64,000 bases of DNA from Sulfurimonas sp. Its GTDB lineage: Bacteria > Campylobacterota > Campylobacteria > Campylobacterales > Sulfurimonadaceae. This document shows positions 1-9,076 of this stretch, one piece after another (position 1 is the first letter of the stretch; the number at the start of each line of letters is the position of its first letter). A program made the position numbers and the translations under genes. The notes beneath the pieces were generated by a model, which searched no databases, was not told the DNA's origin, and was given only the letters and a program-made list of their open reading frames with translations. The DNA lies in contig JAOFSE010000001.1 of the NCBI GenBank assembly GCA_028044295.1, forward strand, positions 124,001 to 188,000, in the 5' to 3' direction.

Positions 1-186
1 CAGAGAAAAGTGTTCCTAGTAAATTTTTCAAACAAAGATATATTAAATCTGGTAGACATATTAAATAGTTATAACCCAACCACTATATATTTTAAACTGT
101 ATTTAGTTTACTTTTTTAAACTTTCACAGTTAAAATATATACTTCAAATGAGCAATTTTAGGAATTCCAACTTCATAATGCAATAA
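1..186 (+). other. Open frame entering from the window edge, possible 3' end of an upstream gene
   Basis: Frame 1 is open from the first base to a TAA at 184-186, 61 codons without a start being required. The translation is rich in N, L, F and Y and matches nothing I recognise. In DNA this AT-rich an open run of that length can occur by chance, so this may equally be non-coding. Bases 187-257 hold no gene. Confidence 0.25.
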
Positions 187-239
187 TTGTTCCAACTCTT
201 ACATTCCTTTCAGTTTTATTTGTTTACAATATGTGAAAA

Positions 240-245
240 TATAAT
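240..245 (+). promoter_or_regulatory. Possible -10 element upstream of the S4-domain gene
   Basis: A perfect TATAAT lies 12 bases before the ATG at 258. No convincing -35 is visible at normal spacing. If it is used, the transcript would be nearly leaderless, and indeed no clear Shine-Dalgarno precedes the ATG. Confidence 0.3.
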
Positions 246-257
246 ATATGAGTATTA

Positions 258-506
258 ATGAGAATAGATAAGTTTTTAAATTCTGTAAACATAACAAAGA
301 GACGTTCAGTCGCTCAAGATATGATTAGTAACAATGTAGTTCTAATAAATGACACTGTTGTAAAGTCAAGTAAAAATATTGAGCTTGGAAATATAATAAC
401 TATCAATTATCTTAATGAGTCTAAAAAATATGAAGTACTTAAGATTCCAACTACAAAATCAACTCCAAAATCACTTCAATCTGAATATATCAAGGAAATC
501 TCATGA
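258..506 (+). CDS. Small S4-domain RNA-binding protein
   Basis: An 82-residue protein that is essentially one S4 domain: it opens with MRIDKFLNSV, followed by a basic TKRRSVAQDMI helix and the V-L-I-N-D-x-x-V-K strand-turn typical of Hsp15/RqcP-like proteins. Such proteins bind structured RNA, often on the large ribosomal subunit or in ribosome rescue; the specific target cannot be read from the sequence. Its stop overlaps the trpD start by four bases (ATGA), so the two are likely translationally coupled. The C-terminal 20 residues are polar and probably disordered. Confidence 0.8.
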   Translation: MRIDKFLNSVNITKRRSVAQDMISNNVVLINDTVVKSSKNIELGNIITINYLNESKKYEVLKIPTTKSTPKSLQSEYIKEIS

Positions 507-1489
507 GTTATGAAGAGTCTAAAAAATCATTTACGTCTCTGTTTAATCATGAGATGTCTGATGAGGTTATGAGAGAGTTCTTACTGAACATGACACTTGA
601 TGAGAGTACAAAGGTAGACGACATAGCAGCTGCTGCTGAGGTTATGCGTAGTTTTGCAATACCACTTCCAATTAAAGATGAAATCCGTCCGAATCTTCTT
701 GATGTTGTTGGAACAGGTGGGGATAAAATAGGCTCTTTTAATATTTCATCAACGGTAGCACTTTTAACTGCTTCATGTGGAAGTATGGTTGCGAAGCATG
801 GTAGTCGCTCTATTACTTCAAAGTCAGGTAGTGCTGATATGTTTGAAGAGTTAGGTGTTAGACTTGATTTGAGTATAGAAAATAGTGCTAGGCTTTTAGA
901 GGAAGCTGGTTTTACTTTTATGTTTGCTCAGAACCATCATCCTGCAATGAAGTTTATAGTTCCAGTTAGAAAAAGTATACCGGATAAGACTATTTTTAAC
1001 ATACTAGGACCACTTACAAATCCAGCAGGAGCACAAAAGTCTCTTCTTGGAGTATTTGACAAGGCTTTTGTACCAAAGATGGCAGAAGCTCTTAAAATTA
1101 ATGGTGCAACTTCTGCTATCGTAGTAAGTTCAGCAGAAGGTATGGATGAGATAAGCATAAGCGATGTTACTTATGCTACGCAACTTAAAGATGGTATTTT
1201 AAAAGATTTTATTATTGACCCCCAAGAGTATGGAATTAAAAGAGTTCCACTTGAAGCTATAATGGGTGGCGAAGCCAAAGAGAATGCAAAAATATTATAT
1301 GAAATATTTAATGGTTCTTCAACTGAAGCCCAAAGAGATGTTGTACTAATAAACTGTGCTGTTGCTCTGATGGTTGATGGCTTGGCTCGTGACATTCAAG
1401 ATGGCTTAGCGATGGCTAGAGAGGCCATATCAAATGCTAGAGCGAAGAAGAAGTTAAGACAAATTATAGAGATATCAAACAAGCTATGA
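503..1489 (+). CDS. trpD: Anthranilate phosphoribosyltransferase TrpD
   Basis: Transfers the phosphoribosyl group of PRPP to anthranilate, the second committed step of tryptophan synthesis, in the cytoplasm. The 328-residue length is normal. The PRPP/diphosphate loop DVVGTGGDKIGSFNIS lies near residue 70, the KHGSRSITSKSGSAD segment near 95, and the conserved NILGPLTNPAG near 165. It is not next to other trp genes here; it sits between an S4 protein and tsaE with four-base overlaps on both sides, so expression is probably tied to this mixed housekeeping operon. Confidence 0.95.
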   Translation: MSYEESKKSFTSLFNHEMSDEVMREFLLNMTLDESTKVDDIAAAAEVMRSFAIPLPIKDEIRPNLLDVVGTGGDKIGSFNISSTVALLTASCGSMVAKHGSRSITSKSGSADMFEELGVRLDLSIENSARLLEEAGFTFMFAQNHHPAMKFIVPVRKSIPDKTIFNILGPLTNPAGAQKSLLGVFDKAFVPKMAEALKINGATSAIVVSSAEGMDEISISDVTYATQLKDGILKDFIIDPQEYGIKRVPLEAIMGGEAKENAKILYEIFNGSSTEAQRDVVLINCAVALMVDGLARDIQDGLAMAREAISNARAKKKLRQIIEISNKL

Positions 1490-1905
1490 GTATTTCTACA
1501 TGTAGCTTAAGTGAAGTTGGTGATTTTGTTTCAAATATAAGTGATAACTTTAGTAATGGAGTTGTTATTTTGAGAGGTGATTTAGCAGCCGGAAAGACTA
1601 CTTTTGTAAAAGCAATGGTGAAGCACCTAGGTATAGATGATGAAGTAACATCACCAACATTTTCACTACAACAATGTTATGGAGATAGAGTTTTTCACTA
1701 TGACTTATACAACCATGGACTAGAACACTTTATCTCTTTGGGAATGCTTGAAGAGTTAGATAAAGATGGACTTCACTTTGTGGAGTGGGGTGATGATGAA
1801 CTTATGAAAATACTCACTTCAGCGGGTATAAACACAATGACAATACATATAGAAAAAATTTCAGATGACACTAGAAGATACGAGGTAAATTATGCACACA
1901 CTTAA
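1486..1905 (+). CDS. tsaE: tRNA threonylcarbamoyladenosine biosynthesis ATPase TsaE
   Basis: A 139-residue P-loop ATPase with the Walker A motif [10 protein letters not shown] near residue 32, the family signature EVTSPTFSL near 55 and the C-terminal HFVEWGDDE block. TsaE works with TsaB and TsaD to form t6A at position 37 of ANN-decoding tRNAs. Start ATG overlaps the trpD stop by four bases; its own end overlaps lptB by 14 bases, indicating coupling. TsaB and TsaD are not in this window. Confidence 0.93.
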   Translation: MSISTCSLSEVGDFVSNISDNFSNGVVILRGDLAAGKTTFVKAMVKHLGIDDEVTSPTFSLQQCYGDRVFHYDLYNHGLEHFISLGMLEELDKDGLHFVEWGDDELMKILTSAGINTMTIHIEKISDDTRRYEVNYAHT

Positions 1906-2614
1906 AGCAGTTGGATTACAAAAAAAGATTAAACATTTAGAGATAGTAAAAGAGATGAGTTTAGAAATATCTAGTGGAGAAGTTGTAGGTCTCTTAGGCC
2001 CAAATGGAGCTGGTAAAACGACTACATTTTACATGATTTGTGGTCTTGTTGAGTCTACTGGTGGTGAAGTTTATTTTGATAATGATAACCTATCGGGAAT
2101 GCCTCTACATCAAAGAGCATTAAAGGGTATTGGTTATCTTCCTCAAGAAGCTTCTATATTTAAAGACTTAACAGTTGAGGAAAACTTAAAAATAGCAGCT
2201 GAAGTTGGTACAAGTACTGAGTATGAACAAGAAAAAAGAATACTAGAACTTCTTGATATGTTTAATATTGAACCGATTAGATACCGTAAGGGGATAAGTC
2301 TAAGTGGTGGTGAACGTCGTCGTGTTGAGATAGCAAGAGCTCTTGTAAATAAGCCAAAGTTCTTACTTCTAGATGAGCCTTTCGCTGGTGTCGACCCTAT
2401 AGCTGTTAAAGATATTCAAAAAGTAATACAACAGCTTGTATCGTACGATATTGGTGTTCTCATAACTGACCATAATGTTAGGGAGACTCTTGATGTATGT
2501 GATAGAGCGTATGTTATAAAATCAGGTGCACTCTTAGCCTCAGGTACAAGTGAAGAAATTGGTCAAAATGCAGATGTACGTAAACACTACTTAGGTGAGG
2601 AGTTTAAGCTTTAA
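1892..2614 (+). CDS. lptB: LPS export ABC transporter ATPase LptB
   Basis: 240 residues, the ATP-hydrolysing subunit of the LptB2FG complex that pulls lipopolysaccharide from the inner membrane towards the outer membrane. Visible motifs: Walker [10 protein letters not shown] (about residue 36), Q-loop GYLPQEAS, signature [15 protein letters not shown], Walker [14 protein letters not shown] and H-switch ITDHN. The family-typical order tsaE-lptB-rpoN is kept; it is followed after 15 bases by rpoN, as lptB and rpoN often are in Proteobacteria. Confidence 0.94.
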   Translation: MHTLKAVGLQKKIKHLEIVKEMSLEISSGEVVGLLGPNGAGKTTTFYMICGLVESTGGEVYFDNDNLSGMPLHQRALKGIGYLPQEASIFKDLTVEENLKIAAEVGTSTEYEQEKRILELLDMFNIEPIRYRKGISLSGGERRRVEIARALVNKPKFLLLDEPFAGVDPIAVKDIQKVIQQLVSYDIGVLITDHNVRETLDVCDRAYVIKSGALLASGTSEEIGQNADVRKHYLGEEFKL

Positions 2615-2629
2615 TAGGCTTTTAAAAAA

Positions 2630-3898
2630 ATGGCAGCACTAAGGCAAACTCAGAGCGTAGAGAATAAGCACAAACTATCAAATACTCTACGTAATTGGTT
2701 GCCTATTTTGCACTCTAGTTTGAGTGATCTTGGCGAAGCCATGGCTCCATTTGTTGAGTCAAATCCAGTTGTTGAAGTAGAATCTGGTTATGAGGAAAAC
2801 TTTGAAAAAAAGATACCTAAAAAGATAATTTCTGGAACAGTTAGTAACTCAAGAACTGAACAAATTGAAGCACTAACAATTCAGTCTCGCTCACTCTACG
2901 ATATTTTAGATGAACAGATGGGAGCACCACTTTTTCCTACTCCGATTTCTCAGGATATTGCTAATTTTGTAATAAGTAACCTTGATGAAAATGGTTATTA
3001 TGAAGGAAATAGTGAAGATTTTTGTGATGAAAACTCTATAGATATATCAGAGTTTGAAAAAATACGTTTGAGGTTTTCTCATGTTGAACCAGTTGGAATT
3101 GCAGCAAAAGATTTGTCTGAATCATTTATATTTCAGCTTGATAGCTCAGATGTAAGTGATGAAGCGTATGGACTATGTGTTAAGGTTATAGAAAATATAG
3201 AGTCCATCCACGGATATGCTGATGAAGAACATTTTCCTGAAGTAATGAGAGTATTAGGGACTTTTAAAAATCCTCCTAATTTAGAGTACCAAGAAGAATC
3301 TGCTCAAATAGTACCTGACTTGATGATTTACTTTAATGATGATGAAGCCATAGAGGTAAAACTAAATGATGCTTACTATCCAGCCATTCATATAGATACT
3401 AATTATGCAGTAGAACATGATTTTATAACCCAAAAAATTAAAGAAGCTAAGTCTCTTGTAGATGCACTAGATATGAGAAAGGCAACACTATATAAAGTTG
3501 GTCTAATGATAGTTGAGTATCAGTATGAGTTTTTTACTGGTGGCGCAATAATGCCACTAACATTAAAGACTTTAGCCGATGAGTTTGGACATAATCCATC
3601 TACAATTTCTCGTGCAATTGCTAACAAATATATAGCATGTGATAGAGGGACTTTTGCAATGAAAGAGTTTTTTACTACAGCTATTGATGAAGATGTGTCA
3701 AATGCAGCAATTAAAGAATTCCTTGTTGGTCTTGTTAAACAAGAAAGTCGTGAAAAACCACTTAGTGATATGAAGCTTCTAGATTTAATTCAAGATAAGT
3801 TCAAGGTAAAAATGGTTAGACGTACCATTGCAAAATACAGAAAACAGCTTAATATCGCTGGTTCAAGCGAAAGGAAAAAACTTTATCATCTCCATTAA
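2630..3898 (+). CDS. rpoN: RNA polymerase sigma-54 factor RpoN
   Basis: 422 residues. The N-terminal activator-interacting region is rich in Q and L (RQTQSVENKHKLSNTLRNWLP) but starts differently from the usual LxLRxxQ motif, so the exact start is slightly uncertain. The core-binding and helix-turn-helix regions follow (TLKTLADEFGHNPSTISRAIANKYI near residue 315), then the RpoN box VRRTIAKYRKQLNI near the C-terminus, which reads the -24 GG. In Campylobacterota RpoN drives middle and late flagellar genes. A target promoter is visible upstream of flgL at 54429-54443. The 3' end overlaps the next gene. Confidence 0.95.
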   Translation: MAALRQTQSVENKHKLSNTLRNWLPILHSSLSDLGEAMAPFVESNPVVEVESGYEENFEKKIPKKIISGTVSNSRTEQIEALTIQSRSLYDILDEQMGAPLFPTPISQDIANFVISNLDENGYYEGNSEDFCDENSIDISEFEKIRLRFSHVEPVGIAAKDLSESFIFQLDSSDVSDEAYGLCVKVIENIESIHGYADEEHFPEVMRVLGTFKNPPNLEYQEESAQIVPDLMIYFNDDEAIEVKLNDAYYPAIHIDTNYAVEHDFITQKIKEAKSLVDALDMRKATLYKVGLMIVEYQYEFFTGGAIMPLTLKTLADEFGHNPSTISRAIANKYIACDRGTFAMKEFFTTAIDEDVSNAAIKEFLVGLVKQESREKPLSDMKLLDLIQDKFKVKMVRRTIAKYRKQLNIAGSSERKKLYHLH

Positions 3899-4634
3899 AA
3901 AGAGACTTGACAAAGAGGTTAAGAGAAGAAACACAACATCTGAAATTTCTGAAGACAACCTAGACCCTATTTTAGTAGCACGTAGACATAATGATCCTGC
4001 CATATCTCTTATTTGTGCACTATTTGCATATGGAAATGTCAAACAGATTGTGAAATTTTTAAACTCATTGGATTTTTCACTTCTTAAAGCTAGTGATGAA
4101 GAGATAAAAGAAACTTTCAAAAACCATTACTACCGTTTTCAAAAGAGTGAAGATGTTATAGCACTTTTTATTGCTTTAAAACGCTTACATGTAGAAACTA
4201 CTATAGAAAAGATATTTAAAGTTGGTTATACTCAAAACAAAAGTGTAATTGAGGGAATAAATGAGGTCATTAAAGCTCTGCACGTAGCTTACCCTTATAC
4301 ATCTCAAGGATATAACTTCTTAATTTCTAAAGTAACTACAAAAACAAAAGGAGCAGGTGCTCTCAAACGATGGATGATGTTCTTAAGGTGGATGATTAGA
4401 GATGATAACATAGATATGGGTCTGTGGAGCGGAATAGATAAGGCTGATTTGATAATGCCTTTAGATACTCACACATTTAAAGTAGGAAGAAAACTAGGAC
4501 TACTTGAGAGAAAAACTTATGATTTAGAAGCGGCAATAGAGTTAACGAATACTCTAAAGTCCTTTGATGAAAAAGACCCTTTAAAGTATGATTATGCACT
4601 TTATAGGATAGGTCAGGAGAAGATAGAACTATGA
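3828..4634 (+). CDS. TIGR02757-family protein
   Basis: A 268-residue protein matching the uncharacterised TIGR02757 family: DPILVARRHNDPAISLICALFAYGNV near residue 45, the MMFLRWMIRDDNIDMGLWSGIDKADLIMPLDTHTFKVGRKLGL block near 185 (the family signature), and a C-terminal YALYRIGQ. The helical, thymine-glycosylase-like look of these proteins has suggested a DNA-repair link, which is unproven. The reading frame opens at a TTG inside rpoN and overlaps it by 71 bases; a later non-standard start (for example ATT near 3891) is possible because no ATG occurs before the conserved part. Confidence 0.8.
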   Translation: MQNTENSLISLVQAKGKNFIISIKKRLDKEVKRRNTTSEISEDNLDPILVARRHNDPAISLICALFAYGNVKQIVKFLNSLDFSLLKASDEEIKETFKNHYYRFQKSEDVIALFIALKRLHVETTIEKIFKVGYTQNKSVIEGINEVIKALHVAYPYTSQGYNFLISKVTTKTKGAGALKRWMMFLRWMIRDDNIDMGLWSGIDKADLIMPLDTHTFKVGRKLGLLERKTYDLEAAIELTNTLKSFDEKDPLKYDYALYRIGQEKIEL

Positions 4635-5185
4635 TAATATATATACACGGCTTTGGTTCAAGTGGATTTAGTGGAAAAGTTGTTCAATTTAGAGAGTATT
4701 TTAAAGAAGTAGGTGAAGACTTTATAGCACCATCTCTCTCGTACATTCCGGAATTAGCAATCCAGACCTTAGAGGAACTTATTGAATCATACAATGGTAA
4801 TGTGAAACTAATTGGTTCATCACTTGGTGGTTACTATAGTATCTATCTAGCCCAGAAGTATAATCTACAGGCAGTTCTTATAAACCCTTCTATTTACCCA
4901 TATAAAACTCTGCAAAGAGTTATAGGTGATGCACCGAGTTATTATGATGAGAGTAGTTTTCAATGGTTACCTCTACATGTAGAAATTCTAAAGAAGTATG
5001 AAACAGAAGTTAAAGAGCCAAGCAACTTTATGCTTTTGACTCAAAAAGGTGATGAATCACTTGATTACAACGAGGGTGTAAAAAAGCTTGCAGGGAGTAA
5101 AATGTTTATAGAAGATGGTGGAGACCATGGTTTTGTTGGAATAGAGCGTCATTTCAGCAACGTAAGTGACTTTTTTATGCTTTAA
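4631..5185 (+). CDS. YqiA/UPF0227-like alpha/beta-hydrolase esterase
   Basis: A compact 184-residue alpha/beta hydrolase. It begins directly with the IYIHGFGSSGFSGK oxyanion-loop region, has the nucleophile elbow GSSLGGYY near residue 63, a proline-rich NPSIYPYK segment, a late LTQKGDESLDY carrying the probable acid, and a final GGDHGF holding the catalytic His. These features and the length match the YqiA family of cytoplasmic esterases with unknown natural substrate. It overlaps the preceding gene by four bases. Confidence 0.8.
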   Translation: MIIYIHGFGSSGFSGKVVQFREYFKEVGEDFIAPSLSYIPELAIQTLEELIESYNGNVKLIGSSLGGYYSIYLAQKYNLQAVLINPSIYPYKTLQRVIGDAPSYYDESSFQWLPLHVEILKKYETEVKEPSNFMLLTQKGDESLDYNEGVKKLAGSKMFIEDGGDHGFVGIERHFSNVSDFFML

Positions 5186-5199
5186 ATACTCTTTTTTGA

Positions 5200-5205
5200 T
5201 ATAAT
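5200..5205 (+). promoter_or_regulatory. -10 element upstream of the CoA-binding protein
   Basis: TATAAT preceded by a T-rich run (CTTTTTTGA), the usual form of Campylobacterota vegetative promoters, which rely little on a -35 hexamer. It lies 27 bases before the ATG at 5232, in the only gap in this long co-oriented gene set. Confidence 0.5.
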
Positions 5206-5231
5206 CATTAAAATATTAAAAAGGGTGTCTT

Positions 5232-5657
5232 ATGGAGTGCGAATTTCCAACAGTTAATTCAAATAAGCAAGAGTTACAAGAAATATTTAACAGTGTAAAA
5301 ACTATAGCTATACTTGGTCTCTCTCCAAATGATGAGAAAGATAGTCATAAAGTTGCAAAGTATCTACAAAAACAGGGTTTTAAAATAGTTCCTATTTATC
5401 CAAAAGAGGATCAAATATTAGGAGAAAAGGTTTACCGTTCACTTGCAGAAATTCCTTTTGATGTCGATATGGTAGATATATTTAGAAAGCCTGACGCCTT
5501 AGACATGATTGCTGATGTTTGTATTGAACGTGGAGATGTGAAAGTTTTTTGGTCTCAAAAGGGAATCGTAAATAATAAAGCTGCTTCAAAAGCTAAAAAT
5601 GCTGGTATGAGAGTAGTACAGAGTATGTGTAGTATGGTAGAACATAAGCACCTATAA
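5232..5657 (+). CDS. CoA-binding Rossmann-fold protein (YccU type)
   Basis: A 141-residue single-domain protein with the CoA_binding fold: IAILGLSPNDEKDSHKVAKYLQKQGFKIVPIYP near residue 24, the EIPFDVDMVDIFR strand and a C-terminal VVQSMCSMVEH. Related to the N-terminal domain of succinyl-CoA synthetase alpha subunits and to E. coli YccU; the function of the stand-alone proteins is not established. It precedes ilvA by nine bases and likely shares its transcript. Confidence 0.85.
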   Translation: MECEFPTVNSNKQELQEIFNSVKTIAILGLSPNDEKDSHKVAKYLQKQGFKIVPIYPKEDQILGEKVYRSLAEIPFDVDMVDIFRKPDALDMIADVCIERGDVKVFWSQKGIVNNKAASKAKNAGMRVVQSMCSMVEHKHL

Positions 5658-5666
5658 GGAATATAA

Positions 5667-6869
5667 TTGTTAGATATAAAAAAGATATATGAGGCTAGAG
5701 AGCGAATAAAAGATGTTGTTGTAAACACACCTCTTTCTTTCGCACCATTACTAAGCCAGATATCTACATGTGAAGTTTATTTAAAAAAAGAGAATCTTCA
5801 AATAACTGGTGCTTTTAAAATACGTGGCGCGTACAATAAAATAGCATCATTGAAAGAGGAACAAAGAGCGTGTGGGGTTGTAGCAGCAAGTGCAGGTAAT
5901 CATGCTCAAGGTGTTGCTTTGTCTGCTTCAAAGTTTGATATAAAAGCTGTGATAATTATGCCAGAATCTACACCACTTACAAAAGTTAATGGTGTTAAGC
6001 ACTATGGTGCAGAAGTTATATTAGCTGGTTCTAACTATGATGAAGCATATGCATACGCACTTGAGTATGGAGATAAGCATTCACTTACATTTGTACATCC
6101 ATTTGAAGATGAAGAAGTTATTGCTGGTCAGGGTACTTTAGCACTTGATATATTAGATTCATGTGAAAACCTTGATGCAGTTCTTATCCCTGCTGGTGGT
6201 GGTGGTCTTATCTCTGGTATGGCTACTGCTATCAAATCTCTAAATCCGAAAATCAAAGTTATTGGTGTTGGAGCTTCTGGTGCACCAGCCCTTAAAAACT
6301 CTTTTGACCTTAAACATGCTGTTCACTCAGACAGTGTTAGAACTATAGCCGATGGTATAGCTGTTCGTGATACATCAGAAATAACACTAGCACATATGCT
6401 TGAAAATGTAGATGAGTTTATTAGTGTAGATGATGAAGAGATCGCTAGTGCAATTTTGTTTTTACTAGAGAAGCAAAAACTTGTAGTTGAAGGTGCAGGG
6501 GCTGTTGGTGTAGCTGCTCTACTTCATTCAAAACTAAACTCTTTAAAAAACAAAAAAGTAGCAGTAGTGTTGAGTGGCGGAAACATGGATGTTACTCTTC
6601 TTTCAGTTATTATAGAAAAAGGTCTTCTAAAATCTGGAAGAAAGATGAAGTTAACTGTAACTTTAGTAGATAAACCTGGATCACTCAATAGGTTTACTGA
6701 GATACTTCAAGAACTAAATGCAAACATAGTTCATATATCATACGATAGGACTTCTGTATCTTTAGATTATGGTGATGCTAATGTAACAGTTCATATGGAA
6801 ACAAAAGGTGAAGTGCATCAAAATGAGATTAGAGATATTCTTACAAATGAGGGATATTTAAGAGACTAG
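5667..6869 (+). CDS. ilvA: Threonine ammonia-lyase IlvA (medium form, with ACT domain)
   Basis: Converts L-threonine to 2-oxobutanoate, the entry to isoleucine synthesis. A TTG start is preferred because AAGGA sits at 5656-5660, six bases upstream, and homology begins at once (IYEARERIKDVVVNTPL). The PLP lysine is in GAFKIRGAYNK near residue 49, the phosphate-cup glycines in PAGGGGLISG near 170, and a C-terminal ACT domain starts about residue 325 (LTVTLVDKPGSLNRF), giving the 400-residue length of the TIGR01127 type. It lies near ilvBN, with a WD40 gene in between. Confidence 0.93.
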   Translation: MLDIKKIYEARERIKDVVVNTPLSFAPLLSQISTCEVYLKKENLQITGAFKIRGAYNKIASLKEEQRACGVVAASAGNHAQGVALSASKFDIKAVIIMPESTPLTKVNGVKHYGAEVILAGSNYDEAYAYALEYGDKHSLTFVHPFEDEEVIAGQGTLALDILDSCENLDAVLIPAGGGGLISGMATAIKSLNPKIKVIGVGASGAPALKNSFDLKHAVHSDSVRTIADGIAVRDTSEITLAHMLENVDEFISVDDEEIASAILFLLEKQKLVVEGAGAVGVAALLHSKLNSLKNKKVAVVLSGGNMDVTLLSVIIEKGLLKSGRKMKLTVTLVDKPGSLNRFTEILQELNANIVHISYDRTSVSLDYGDANVTVHMETKGEVHQNEIRDILTNEGYLRD

Positions 6870-6871
6870 AT

Positions 6872-8998
6872 ATGGAAAATATCAAACAAACTAACTTTGA
6901 TGAAGCAATAATATCGATAAAAATACTTGATGAGTCTACTCTTTTAGTTGTAGACTCTAAAACAAGTGTTAGATATCTTGATAAAGATACTCTAAAAGTT
7001 AAAAGTGGTTTTAAAGTAAATATTTCTCATGATAGATTTGAAACGACCTTAGTTGATTTCACTTTAAATGCAGACTCTTTTGTTGTTTTAAGTGAAGACT
7101 TAAAAGAATCAAGACTTTACAATACTAAAAGCAAGAAGATGATATCTAAAATGGATAGACATCAGGGTGTTATTTCATGTGTCTCTATAGATCCAAAAAA
7201 TAGATACTCACTCTCAGGTGGTGAAGATGGAAAAATTTTTGGAGTTGATATTAGAAGTGGCCAACACTCTTTTAATCTTCCAAGCCATGCAGATACCATA
7301 AATGACATAGTCTTTTCAAGAAATGGGTTATTGGTAGCTACCGCTGGTTACGATAAAAAAATCTCTGTTTTTAGTTTAGCTGTAATGAAGCAAAAACACA
7401 AACTTCGTTCACATATGGCACCAATTATTAAGCTTTTGTTTATAGATAATAATAGACTTTTTAGTATAGATAAACGTGGTGTTGGAATTGTATGGAACAT
7501 AGAAGAAGGTCGTGTTATAAAAAGGCTTGATGGTATACATGATGATGTTACTGAAGTAGTTACAAGTAGTGATGGTCACTTTTTATTTATAGGTACAAAA
7601 CTAGGTTATGTAATTGTTTTTGATTTAAATAGTTATGAGTTAGTTGATAAGCGATACGTAAAGTTAAACAGTCCAATAACAGCTATGAACTTTGATGAAG
7701 GTACTAATAGTCTAATAGTAGCAACACAATTGGGAGAAATCCTGTTTTATGAAATATATAGTGGACAAGAGCGTATAATAAAACTTATCAAAGAGAAAAA
7801 GTATACTGATGTTGAGGAATATGTATCATTAAACCCACTTCTTAAGTATACAGATTCTTATAAGACTATAACTCAAGTATGGGATACAACCGTTTTAAAG
7901 GCTATAGAATTACTAGGGAGAAATGATAAAGCTAATGCTATTAAACTCTTTCATAACTTTATTGCCATACCAATAAAAAAACAGCAGATGAATAAACTCA
8001 TAAAAGAGTATGAAGAGTTTGAAAAGCTAATAGATTATGTAAAGGCTGGTAAGTTAGCACTAGCTTATGGCCTTATTAATAAACACCCTTCATATAAAGA
8101 GTCCTCAGTTTATACATCTATGCAAAAGGAATGGAAAAAAGCATTTCAAGCTGCTCAAAAGTATCTTCTTGAACCACGAGGCTATGATAAGGCGAAAGAG
8201 ATTCTTGCTCCATACAGAGGCATTAGTGATAAGACGGTTCATATTCAATCATTAATGCTAAATGCAGATGTGCATAAAAGATTTAAACTTGCTATTGGAA
8301 CAAAAGATTTCAAACTTTGCTATGAACTAATCAAGCAGCATCCATTTTTGACTGAATATAATGAGTATGATACTCTTGCAAAGTACGCAAGTACACTCTA
8401 CACAAACATACAGACTTTTATATTAGAAGGTAATACTCATTCAGCTATAAAGTTAATTGATATTTTAAGTGATTTTGATGACTATAAAAATGATGCTACT
8501 GCAATGTTAAAAGAGGTAGAAGATAAACAGAAGTTTTTTAATGCAATTGAAAACAGTGATATGATCTCTGCATATAATTTTTTAGACTCTCATGATTCCT
8601 TACAACTTAGTGAGGATGGTAAAAGACTACAGAATTTATGGGATAAAGATATTGTTATAGCAGATGAGTACGCATCTAAAGGTGATATGGAATCTTTAAG
8701 AGATATATTTCACAAATATATGAAAATTGAGTCTAAGTATATTGCAATATCTACTATAGTTTCATGGTGTTATATCTCTCAACTTCAAAATGCAATTATA
8801 GAGAATAAGTCTCAATCAAGTATAGAAAATGGTATCAAAAACTATGTATTATATTTTGGCTTAACTGAGCAGATTTTTTCTTTTTATAAAACTTTTATTT
8901 CTCAAAATAAAACTAGTAAATTAACTTTAGATTCACTAGCTGAAGGCTCACTTGATAAATGGAAGCCGTCAATGATAGTTAATTCTATCTTAGATTAG
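6872..8998 (+). CDS. WD40-repeat protein with helical C-terminal half
   Basis: 708 residues with no signal peptide or membrane segment, so presumably cytoplasmic. Residues about 1-310 form WD40-like blades: recognisable repeats are VISCVSIDPKNRYSLSGGEDGKIFGVDIRSG, TINDIVFSRNGLLVATAGYDKKISVFSL and later, weaker copies. From about 310 the protein turns into charged helices with repeated pairs around 'xxHPxxxEYNEYxxLAKYAxxLY', resembling TPR/ARM-like stacked helices. I do not know a function. It starts two bases after ilvA, so it is co-transcribed with it. A scaffold or assembly role would fit the architecture but is inference only. Confidence 0.75.
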   Translation: MENIKQTNFDEAIISIKILDESTLLVVDSKTSVRYLDKDTLKVKSGFKVNISHDRFETTLVDFTLNADSFVVLSEDLKESRLYNTKSKKMISKMDRHQGVISCVSIDPKNRYSLSGGEDGKIFGVDIRSGQHSFNLPSHADTINDIVFSRNGLLVATAGYDKKISVFSLAVMKQKHKLRSHMAPIIKLLFIDNNRLFSIDKRGVGIVWNIEEGRVIKRLDGIHDDVTEVVTSSDGHFLFIGTKLGYVIVFDLNSYELVDKRYVKLNSPITAMNFDEGTNSLIVATQLGEILFYEIYSGQERIIKLIKEKKYTDVEEYVSLNPLLKYTDSYKTITQVWDTTVLKAIELLGRNDKANAIKLFHNFIAIPIKKQQMNKLIKEYEEFEKLIDYVKAGKLALAYGLINKHPSYKESSVYTSMQKEWKKAFQAAQKYLLEPRGYDKAKEILAPYRGISDKTVHIQSLMLNADVHKRFKLAIGTKDFKLCYELIKQHPFLTEYNEYDTLAKYASTLYTNIQTFILEGNTHSAIKLIDILSDFDDYKNDATAMLKEVEDKQKFFNAIENSDMISAYNFLDSHDSLQLSEDGKRLQNLWDKDIVIADEYASKGDMESLRDIFHKYMKIESKYIAISTIVSWCYISQLQNAIIENKSQSSIENGIKNYVLYFGLTEQIFSFYKTFISQNKTSKLTLDSLAEGSLDKWKPSMIVNSILD

Positions 8999-9040
8999 TC
9001 AACTATCACGCAATTTAACCTCAGATATAGACTAGAACGA

Positions 9041-9046
9041 TATAAT
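9041..9046 (+). promoter_or_regulatory. -10 element for ilvBN-lpxD
   Basis: TATAAT 31 bases before the ilvB ATG, in a 78-base gap, followed by a strong ribosome-binding site GAGGAG at 9065-9070. A matching -35 is not obvious. No leader peptide or attenuator could be made out. Confidence 0.5.
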
Positions 9047-9076
9047 AAACAAATTTTTTATTAGAGGAGACTTTTC

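Noticed and set aside
9000..9076. Branched-chain amino-acid attenuator before ilvB
   Set aside because: The gap is too short and contains no leader peptide with Ile/Val/Leu codon runs and no terminator-antiterminator pair.
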